DNA of 7,355 bases from Gemmatimonadales bacterium (lineage in GTDB: Bacteria; Gemmatimonadota; Gemmatimonadetes; Gemmatimonadales; GWC2-71-9). The stretch's first letter is position 1. Each line of letters starts with the position of its first letter. Both the position numbers and the translations under genes were made by a program. The DNA lies in assembly GCA_025929805.1 (NCBI GenBank), contig JAICPP010000167.1:1-7355 (forward strand). The letters run 5' to 3'. Below, one piece after another: positions 1 through 5,482 of this stretch. The notes under the pieces were generated by a model. The model was not told where the DNA came from and ran no database searches. It worked only from the letters and a program-made list of their open reading frames with translations.

Positions 1-1012
1 CTGCACCTCGGGCGGTACCGGTGGCACCACGGTCCACCCGTCCCAGACACGCCTGTATCCCGGCACGATCAGCAATCTTCATCCCCTGTTTCGCCGCAGG
101 CCGGCCCGAGAGCTGGCCGGACTCATCGATCGAATCCAGCCGGCGTGCATCATCGCCAACCTCCCTACTGTCGAGCGAGGCCAGGCGGTGGTCGACGCTG
201 CACGGCTGGCGAAGTCGCGCTCGCCCGTCTGGGGCTTGCTCCATCTGGTGCAGCGACCCAGCACGCTTGGCGTGAAGCTTGGTGTGTTCCGCAATCTCAT
301 GGTGGGTACGCTTATGCGACGCTTCGACCGGCTCATCACCGTGTCACACAATGGCGCACGGCAGATCTCCGATCGCTACCGCGTTCCCTTGCCGGCCGTG
401 ATTCATCCGCCAACTTCTCCTCTTAAACCGGTTACTTCGCGGGTGGAGCGCACGCTGCGGCGCGAGCGCGAAGAGCTTTCGGACGACTTTCTGATGGGGA
501 TTGTGGGGCGGGTCCAGGTTCGACAGAAAGGCCATGATGAGGCGTTACGGCTGCTCGCGCGTCTGACCGGCCAGGGACACCCGATGACGCTCGTGGTCAT
601 CGGCGACGGCCCTGACCTGCCCGCGGTTCGACGCCTGGCCGAGAAGCTCGGGATCGCCTCACGCGTCCGATTTCTTGGCTGGCGGCAGGATGCGGGTGCG
701 CTGATTCCGCTGCTCGACCTGGTCCTCCTGCCGTCCCACTTCGAGGGGCTACCGCAGACCGCGCTTCAGTCGGCCACTGCCCGGGTGCCGGTCCTCGCCT
801 ACGACGTGGGTGGACTTCGTGAGCTGCTGCCGCCCGCGTTCCTGGTTCCCCACGGCGATGAGGAGGGCTTGGCTGACACCGTATTGAAAGTGGTCCAGGG
901 TACCCTGGCTTGGCCCAGCGATGAGATGGCCGCGCGCGCGGTAAGCTGGGGTAATCCCGGGCACGCCGCTGAGCGGCTGCTCGGGCTCTTGCGGCAAAGC
1001 TCGGTGGGCTAG
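1..1012 (+). CDS. GT4-family (GT-B fold) glycosyltransferase, 5' end cut by window edge
   Basis: The frame is open from the first full codon at base 2 to TAG at 1010-1012, giving 336 visible residues, so the true start lies outside the window. The GTG at 188 is internal: in-frame coding continues upstream of it. Family GT4 enzymes move a sugar from a nucleotide-sugar to an acceptor, here probably a lipid-linked glycan at the inner membrane. Visible landmarks are the linker strand FDRLITVSHNG (residues 108-118), the start of the C-terminal Rossmann domain VGRVQVRQKG (168-177), VIGDGPD, and the donor-binding stretch HFEGLPQTALQ. The usual E-x7-E pair reads E248 and Q256, because codon 767-769 is CAG. 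Typical members have 360-400 residues, so roughly 30-60 are missing at the N-terminus. It converges on the GT2 gene with overlapping stops. The family is secure; the sugar specificity is unknown. Confidence 0.9.
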   Translation, partial: CTSGGTGGTTVHPSQTRLYPGTISNLHPLFRRRPARELAGLIDRIQPACIIANLPTVERGQAVVDAARLAKSRSPVWGLLHLVQRPSTLGVKLGVFRNLMVGTLMRRFDRLITVSHNGARQISDRYRVPLPAVIHPPTSPLKPVTSRVERTLRREREELSDDFLMGIVGRVQVRQKGHDEALRLLARLTGQGHPMTLVVIGDGPDLPAVRRLAEKLGIASRVRFLGWRQDAGALIPLLDLVLLPSHFEGLPQTALQSATARVPVLAYDVGGLRELLPPAFLVPHGDEEGLADTVLKVVQGTLAWPSDEMAARAVSWGNPGHAAERLLGLLRQSSVG

Positions 1013-1938
1013 GCTGCCGTGGAAGACCTCGCGTAGGCAGGTCTGAGCCGTTCTACCAGCTTCTTTACCACGTAGCCAACGGAGAATCCGGGGGCGGTTC
1101 GCAGTGCCCTCGCGTATGCATTCATCGCCGGTACCGAGTCGCCGCGCCGGGCCGCAGTTGCAGCACACACGATCCACCCACGGGCCCGCTCCTGGCGAGA
1201 CGAGTTCCGGAGGTAGGGCAGATGTCGGCGAAGCGCCCGTTCAACACTGGCCCAGACGGCACCTTGGGCCGCCCTGTTGGTGAGCGAGTCGTTGTGCCAG
1301 CGGTACTCGTACAGGGTCCTGTGAAGTGGCGCGAGCTGGAAGTGGCGATAGACTCGAAGCCAATACTCGTAATCCTCCGCCAAGAACACATCGGAATCGT
1401 ACCCGCCCACTCGCTCGTACACGCTCCTTCGATAGAGAAAGCACGGGCCCAGCGGGTTCATGTACGCCAGCTTTGACGGTGGCTGAGCTGGATAATCGCG
1501 GAGGTACCTTCCAGCGTCGTCAATCAAGACGCAGTCAGCATAGACCAGTCCGACAGTGGGGTGCTCCTCCAGATAGTTGGCCATTTCCTCCAGTGCCGAC
1601 GGCAAGTAGCGGTTGTCGTCCGAGGTCCAGGTTAGGTAGCTGCCCTTGGCGGCGGCATGTCCGGTGTTCAGAGCACGCGGCAATTTCTGGTTGGTCTCAT
1701 GCCGGATGCTCCTGACCCGCGGGTCACGCGCCATGTACTCGGCGATGATCCGGGGAGTAGCATCCTGGGAGCAGTCGTCGACGACAATCAGCTCCCAGCT
1801 CCCATAGGACTGTGCCAGGCAGCTCTCGATCGCTTCAGGCAAGTATCGAGCGCCGTTGTAGGTCGGCAGTATGATCGATACCAGGGGTCGGGCTCGACCT
1901 GGCCTCGTATCGGGGGCGCTTGCCGGGCTTTGGGTCAC
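1009..1938 (-). CDS. GT2-family (GT-A fold) glycosyltransferase
   Basis: A 309-residue inverting-type GT2 enzyme, probably adding one sugar to a surface glycan in the cytoplasm. The N-terminal nucleotide-binding strand is LVSIILPTYNGARYL (residues 19-33), followed by IVVDDCSQD (51-59), the DxD-like metal site TSDDN (105-109) and the likely catalytic base in AEDYEYWLR (187-195). YRWHNDSLT (212-220) is also typical. No membrane segment is visible. The start is GTG at 1936-1938. The next upstream in-frame stop is at 1972-1974 and no ATG lies between. An AGAGGTGA ribosome site sits 10 bases upstream, and the stop of a methyltransferase remnant overlaps the start as GTGA, which supports this start. 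A decayed paralogue lies at 4292-4557. This gene appears to be the surviving GT2 of a duplicated block. Confidence 0.92.
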   Translation of the reverse strand: MTQSPASAPDTRPGRARPLVSIILPTYNGARYLPEAIESCLAQSYGSWELIVVDDCSQDATPRIIAEYMARDPRVRSIRHETNQKLPRALNTGHAAAKGSYLTWTSDDNRYLPSALEEMANYLEEHPTVGLVYADCVLIDDAGRYLRDYPAQPPSKLAYMNPLGPCFLYRRSVYERVGGYDSDVFLAEDYEYWLRVYRHFQLAPLHRTLYEYRWHNDSLTNRAAQGAVWASVERALRRHLPYLRNSSRQERARGWIVCAATAARRGDSVPAMNAYARALRTAPGFSVGYVVKKLVERLRPAYARSSTAA

Positions 1939-2068
1939 GAGCGCCAGTTCACCTCTCTGAACACTTCTCGATCAGGGACCAGCCGGCGGGCAGCAACAGC
2001 CGACGGCTCCAGCTTCCGGTATGCAGCCCCCAGGCGCCTCACGATTGCCCTGCAGAGGCCGAGCTCGC
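1935..2068 (-). pseudogene. 3' remnant of a duplicated methyltransferase gene
   Basis: About 44 codons match the C-terminus of the intact methyltransferase at 4558-5457 (its residues about 255-295). The shared blocks include RRLGAAYRK, PSAVAARRL and PDREVFREV. The frame ends NWRS then TGA at 1935-1937, overlapping the GTG start of the GT2 gene by 4 bases (GTGA). There is no catalytic domain, so it cannot be an active enzyme. Sequence similarity stops near 2068, where the pheS remnant on the other strand begins. The part of the gene that should lie directly upstream is found 1.4 kb away at 3508-3783. I infer that inserted DNA separated them and that about 60 codons were lost at the junction. 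The homology is clear; the exact junction is uncertain by about 10 bases. Confidence 0.85.
1949..1956 (-). promoter_or_regulatory. Ribosome binding site of the GT2 gene
   Basis: AGAGGTGA read on the minus strand ends 10 bases before the GTG start at 1938. It lies inside the last codons of the methyltransferase remnant, as expected for a once translationally coupled pair. Confidence 0.5.
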
Positions 2069-2075
2069 GGTGGCG

Positions 2076-2646
2076 ATGTACATGCATGACACGCTGTACC
2101 TCGATGCGCCTGACTGGCGACCAGGGCTGCTCGCACCCATTCCTCTCCCAGTCAGATCTGGACCCTGCTCGACTAGCCGCCCCAGTCCGCGTTGTGATTC
2201 CTGGATTGGTCTAATCGCAACGATCCATGTAATGCGTCGCATGCGCCCGCTTCTTCCTAGATCGAGGGGCTAGCGGTGGACGAGGGGATCTCGTTTGTCG
2301 ATCTCAAGGCTACCCTGGTGCATTTCGCCCCAGCTTCTTCACCCAAACAACCAAGGTGCGGTTTCGTCTGTCGTTCTTTCCTTTCCCGAGCCATATACGG
2401 AAAAGCACGTGGAGCGCCAGCTCTGCCATAGTGGCGGCTGTCCCGTATGCAACGGGACGGGCGGGATGAGGATCCTCGGTTGCGGGAACGACTCGCTCCA
2501 GCAGCAGCGGGAGCCGTCGGCTTCGCCATGCTGGCGGTAGCGGATGGCCTGCGTTCGCTCTATCGTAGGAGCAGGAGTGGCGCCCGCCATCCATTGATAT
2601 CCGCCGCCCAATTCGCAGCGGCATCTCGCAACCTTCGCCGGATCTG
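2076..2646 (+). pseudogene. pheS: Phenylalanyl-tRNA synthetase alpha subunit remnant (pheS pseudogene)
   Basis: Reading across several frames gives, in PheS order, pieces that match the PheS catalytic domain by remembered family motifs. MHDTLYLDAPD is at 2082-2114 (family: DMQDTFYLD), and RTHSSPSQI at 2132-2158 (RTHTSPVQI). PVRVVIPGLV is at 2182-2211, then YRNDPCNASHAP from 2212 to 2248 (VYRxD...DATHSP). IEGLAVDEGISFVDLKATL is at 2261-2317 (VEGLVVDEGISFADLKGTL). KVRFRLSFFPF is at 2353-2385, and PEPYTEKHV then GCPVCNGTGGMRILGCG at about 2385-2486. Eroded forms of the GFAFGMG...DRLAMLRYG stretch and of the final DLRFLxQF follow from 2519 to 2646. At least five frame changes and a TAG at 2258-2260, in place of the expected Gln codon, rule out function. 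The length fits the C-terminal 190-200 residues. The N-terminal coiled-coil arm is absent. Left and right ends are approximate. Confidence 0.85.
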
Positions 2647-2667
2647 CCAATATAGAGGCCTGAATTT

Positions 2668-3486
2668 ATGCCAACACTAGAAGAAAATAAATCAAGGTGG
2701 GATGGCACCTACAATTGGCGCAGTGCAGGTGAAGAATGGTCAAGCGGCTGGGGCACCTCATCTATGCAGTGGTACGGAACGATACTACCACGAATTCGTG
2801 CATTTCTACCGGCCCACACGATCTTGGAAATCGCCCCAGGCTTTGGGAGGTGGACTGCCTTTCTAAAGAATTCTTGTACTCAGCTGCTCGTGGTTGATCT
2901 TTCGGAGAAGTGCATTCAAGCATGTCAAGAGCGCTTTGCGGGGTGCAGGCACATTAGCTATTTCGTCAATGATGGTAAGTCACTGGACATGATTCCAGAG
3001 AATGCCATAGACCTCATTTTTAGCTTTGATTCACTAGTTCATGCAGAGGACACAATAATTGCGGGCTACGTCTCGCAACTCGCCTCGAAGCTAAAGCAGA
3101 ATGGAGTTGCCTTTCTTCACCATTCGAATATGGGAGAGTATGGCTCGTATCTGAAGATGCAAAACACGATTGCGAAAATTCCGAAGCTGCTCGGCCTCTT
3201 ACTCAGGCTGGGGGTTCTTGATAATGTAGGACTTCACTGGAGGGCTCCCAGTATGACAGCAAGAAAGATGGAAGTGTATGCTGAAAAGAGCGGACTTCGA
3301 TGCATAAGTCAGGAATTGGTTACGTGGGGCACCAGACGTGTCTTGATTGATTGCATATCAACCATTGTAAAGAAAGATTCGATCTGGTGCAGGGATAACA
3401 AGGTGTTCAGGAATCCCTTCTTTATGAAAGAGGCGAGAAATCTCGCCAATCTGTCGCAGTTGTACGACTTCGAGGCAACGAAATAG
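2668..3486 (+). CDS. Class I SAM-dependent methyltransferase, AT-richer than its surroundings
   Basis: 272 residues with a Rossmann methyltransferase core. Motif I is ILEIAPGFGRW (residues 52-62), the acidic strand end is LLVVDLSEKC (73-82), NDGKSLDMIP (101-110) lies in the motif II region, and IDLIFSFDSLVHAED (114-128) and LKQNGVAFLHHSN (142-154) follow. This set is typical of small-molecule or sugar methyltransferases in polysaccharide clusters, so methylation of a glycan is likely but unproven. The ATG at 2668 has AGAGG at 2654-2658, 9 bases upstream. Base composition stands out: line 3001-3060 has 21 G/C of 60, against 45 of 60 at 601-660. The gene lies opposite in strand to the genes on both sides and directly after the pheS remnant. 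Broken pieces of one methyltransferase flank this segment. I infer later arrival by transfer. The reading frame is intact. Confidence 0.9.
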   Translation: MPTLEENKSRWDGTYNWRSAGEEWSSGWGTSSMQWYGTILPRIRAFLPAHTILEIAPGFGRWTAFLKNSCTQLLVVDLSEKCIQACQERFAGCRHISYFVNDGKSLDMIPENAIDLIFSFDSLVHAEDTIIAGYVSQLASKLKQNGVAFLHHSNMGEYGSYLKMQNTIAKIPKLLGLLLRLGVLDNVGLHWRAPSMTARKMEVYAEKSGLRCISQELVTWGTRRVLIDCISTIVKKDSIWCRDNKVFRNPFFMKEARNLANLSQLYDFEATK

Positions 3487-3507
3487 TCTAGCAGCCATGC
3501 CTTTGAT

Positions 3508-3783
3508 CCCCGGCAGGATCGACCACTTCATCCCAACGGGCGTCAGCACCCACCTCGCAGAAACTGACCTTACCAGCTCGAATCCATTGGCTTCCGAGCA
3601 GACTCGAAGAATTGTCATTGCACCTCATCTGGATTGATACGCCCCCGGAAGGACTAAGAATCCTCTGCAGAGATGTGAGATCGAGAAACAGCTCCTGCCG
3701 AGCGATAATGCCGTCCTTGTAAAACGGACCCCGCTTCGGTACAAGGAGAGCAGGAATCTGAGCCCTTCAACGTCGAAAGCGAT
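3508..3783 (-). pseudogene. 5' and middle remnant of the duplicated methyltransferase
   Basis: This is a broken copy of the methyltransferase at 4558-5457. Reading from 3783 down, FDVEGLRFLL and VRFTRTAL match its N-terminus. The position of the start codon is ATC instead of ATG, although a GGAG-like ribosome site remains in front. A one-base loss after RTAL shifts the frame, and LFLDLTSLQRIL continues in the next frame. Around 3640-3648 about 106 codons are deleted, jumping from residue about 48 to about 154 of the intact protein, so the core methyltransferase motifs are gone. Then RVCSEANGFELVRS, another one-base loss, and EVVDPA end the homology near 3508. The missing C-terminus is the fragment at 1935-2068. 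No function is possible. Confidence 0.87.
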
Positions 3784-3796
3784 GACTTCTCCGCGG

Positions 3797-4291
3797 ACGG
3801 CTCGCCAGCCAAGGTACGCCCCCGGCTCCCGAGTCGCCGTGATCGGCGCGGCAGGAAGTCCCGCCAAGAGAAGAGGCTGAGATCAACGGGACGCTGATCT
3901 TATCGCGAGCGGGGCAAGGGGTAATGGCCGTTCGTGGCGTCCTGATCAGGTGAAGGTAGGACGCCCCCCATGACCTCGGTAGAGAGCTTCGGCCTTCTCG
4001 TTCATGCGGCGCTGCTCATCCGTGACCAGTACGCAGGGTCATGATACGGGGCGGCGACCGCGCCGGCAAAAGCGGACACATCACCCACCGGCAGCAGCAT
4101 TCCACTTTTTCCATCCTTTACTGCAGTGTCAGTCATACCCGGGAGACGGGAGACGACGACGCACCCGCAGGCCTGACTCTGCAATAGTGATTGGAAGCCC
4201 TTCAAACTGCGGAGGCATGAAGAGGATGTGCGCAGCAAGCAACAGCTGATATATCTCTTCGGGGGTCAATCCCTTGAGACAGCGAGTTCGC
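3797..4291 (-). pseudogene. C-terminal half of a duplicated GT4 glycosyltransferase, frameshifted
   Basis: This segment parallels the GT4 gene at 5483-6736 from its residue 241 to near the end. It shows KGLTPEEIYQLLLAAHIL, FEGLPITIAE (the E-x7-E pair is still there), QACGC, VSRLPGMTD, GMLLPVGDV, YHDP and MSSAA. One base is lost near 4175, so the part after the E-x7-E motif continues in another frame. A two-base loss then makes TGA at 4002-4004 where the intact gene reads AHARAS. Homology persists as nucleotides to about 3797, including the tail region before the next gene. The N-terminal acceptor-binding domain (about 240 residues) is absent. At 4291 it is joined directly to a GT2 remnant. 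It is clearly non-functional as a glycosyltransferase. Confidence 0.88.
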
Positions 4292-4557
4292 TTAGCGGCG
4301 GCATGACCGGTGTTCAGAGCACCGGGCAATTTCTTGTTGGTCTCATGCCGGATGCTCCTGATGCGCGGTTCACGCGCTGTATATTCGGCGACGATCTGGG
4401 GGGGGGGTAGCATCGTGGGAACAGTCGTCCACCATGATCAGCTCCCAGCTCCGATACTGTGCCAGGCAGTCCCGGATAGCATCGCGCAAGTAGCGCGCGC
4501 CGATAGGTCGGCAGGATGATAGAAACAAGAGGCTGGGTTTGTGTGAATCCTGCTGAG
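4292..4557 (-). pseudogene. N-terminal remnant of a duplicated GT2 glycosyltransferase
   Basis: This segment matches the first 97 residues of the GT2 gene at 1009-1938. LVSIILPTY is read near 4503-4529, and IVAEYTAREPRIRSIRHE followed by LNTGHAAAK is read from about 4395 to 4292. Between them a two-base loss after LPTY, a three-base loss and a four-base gain in a run of ten G (4398-4407) put the pieces in different frames. The catalytic DxD and ED motifs lie beyond the break and are missing. It sits directly downstream of the intact methyltransferase, the same order as the GT2 gene and methyltransferase remnant at 1935-2068. The start codon of the living copy (GTG) corresponds to ACTGAC here, so the start also seems lost. 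At 4291-4292 it runs in frame into the GT4 remnant. Confidence 0.87.
4398..4407. repeat. Run of ten G residues
   Basis: An uninterrupted G10 (C10 on the minus strand) lies inside the GT2 remnant. The corresponding bases in the intact GT2 gene are CTCCCC, so the run grew in this copy. Such runs slip easily in replication and are also prone to sequencing error. Confidence 0.95.
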
Positions 4558-5457
4558 CTATCTGTCAGTCCGCCAGCTTACCTCTCGGAAGACCTCCCGA
4601 TCGGGGCCGAGCCGGCGGGCAGCAACAGCCGAGGGCACGACTTTCCGGTAGGCAGCGCCGAGGCGCCTTGTGATCCCTCGCAGAAGCCGAGCTGGTAGCG
4701 GGAGCCGCTCTGACGGGAGCTGGTGGCCCCTGTCTGTGCCCCGCTCCTGCCACAGAACCATATAGTCGCTCTGCTGCGGCGCCACTGCGAGAACAGGCAC
4801 CTGCCGTACTTTGCGCGCCAGGATCATCAGGTACGCGGGGCGGCTGTTGACGAGCTCGACGCGCCGTCGGGCTTTGGCAGGATCGACCACTTCATACCAG
4901 TTGGCATCGGCATCCACTTCGCAGAAGATCGATCTCACGAGCTCGAATCCATTGGCTTCGGAACAGACTCGGAAGAAAAGCTCCGGACTGAATTGATAGA
5001 AGCCATGTCCCATGAAATTGTTGGCCGGCGTTATCAGCAGAAGGTGCCCATCCTGCTCTACCATTTCCAGGCAGTTCTTTATGGCTCGCGGGAAGTCAAA
5101 GATGTGTTCCAGCGTTCCTGCGTCTATGACCGCGGAAAAAGAGAACTTGAGGGTGTCCGGTATCTCCAAATTCATGTCATGCACCACGGATGAACCCTCG
5201 TAGGCCGATGCATCCAACGACACGATGTGCTCCGCCCCCAGCAACCGGAGCAGCGGTTCCGCAAAGCCACCATCTTCGCTCAGGATCCGCTGCAGTTCAT
5301 TCTGGGTGGTTACCCAACCAAAGGACGACAGAATCCGCTGCAGGGAGACGGCATCGAGAAACAGCTTCTGACGGCCGATGAGTGCCGTTCTGGTAAAGCG
5401 AATACCACTCCGGTGCGACGAGAGCAGGAATCTCACACCTTGAACGTCGAAACCCAT
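4558..5457 (-). CDS. Methyltransferase-like protein of a polysaccharide cluster
   Basis: 299 residues from ATG at 5455-5457, preceded by GGAGG four bases upstream. A longer open frame reaches 5595, but its extra 46 codons overlap the end of the GT4 gene and lack the family look, so this start is preferred. The N-terminal strand VRFLLSSHRSGIRF leads to IVSLDASAYEGS (residues 78-89), VHDMNLEIP (92-100), AVIDAGTLEHIFD (109-121), GHLLLITPANN (137-147) and GHGFYQFSPELFFRV (150-164). These fit a SAM-methyltransferase-like family common in O-antigen clusters. No clear glycine-rich GxGxG motif I is visible, so activity is likely but not certain. The start lies 25 bases after the GT4 stop, so they probably share a transcript. 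Two broken pieces of a paralogue lie at 3508-3783 and 1935-2068. Confidence 0.85.
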   Translation of the reverse strand: MGFDVQGVRFLLSSHRSGIRFTRTALIGRQKLFLDAVSLQRILSSFGWVTTQNELQRILSEDGGFAEPLLRLLGAEHIVSLDASAYEGSSVVHDMNLEIPDTLKFSFSAVIDAGTLEHIFDFPRAIKNCLEMVEQDGHLLLITPANNFMGHGFYQFSPELFFRVCSEANGFELVRSIFCEVDADANWYEVVDPAKARRRVELVNSRPAYLMILARKVRQVPVLAVAPQQSDYMVLWQERGTDRGHQLPSERLPLPARLLRGITRRLGAAYRKVVPSAVAARRLGPDREVFREVSWRTDR

Positions 5458-5459
5458 GT

Positions 5460-5466
5460 CTCCTCC
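5460..5466 (-). promoter_or_regulatory. Ribosome binding site of the methyltransferase at 4558-5457
   Basis: GGAGGAG on the minus strand, with core GGAGG at 5462-5466 four bases before ATG. It decides the start at 5457 over the longer frame to 5595. The decayed copy keeps a similar GGAG site before a lost start codon. Confidence 0.75.
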
Positions 5467-5482
5467 GCGCAGGGCTCGGGCG

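Noticed and set aside
2069..2160. Extension of the minus-strand methyltransferase remnant upstream of 2068 (a stretch reading WERNG resembles WQERG)
   Set aside because: The opposite strand of this segment reads clear PheS motifs (MHDTLYLD, RTHSSPSQI), which explain it much better. The WERNG match is short and probably chance.
1657..2214. 185-codon plus-strand open frame
   Set aside because: It is antisense to the intact GT2 gene, with low-complexity, Arg/Ser/Pro-rich translation and no domain.
2310..2708. 132-codon minus-strand open frame
   Set aside because: It lies antisense to the pheS remnant and the start of the AT-richer methyltransferase, has no recognisable motif, and fits a GC-rich shadow frame.
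2060..3515. Insertion sequence or transposon carrying the pheS remnant and methyltransferase
   Set aside because: No transposase remnant, inverted terminal repeats or target duplication could be seen by eye at either edge.
4398..4407. Working phase-variation switch
   Set aside because: The gene around the tract lacks its catalytic half and carries further frameshifts, so changing the tract length alone cannot restore an enzyme.
4723..5193. 156-codon plus-strand open frame
   Set aside because: It is antisense to the methyltransferase at 4558-5457, which has conserved family motifs.
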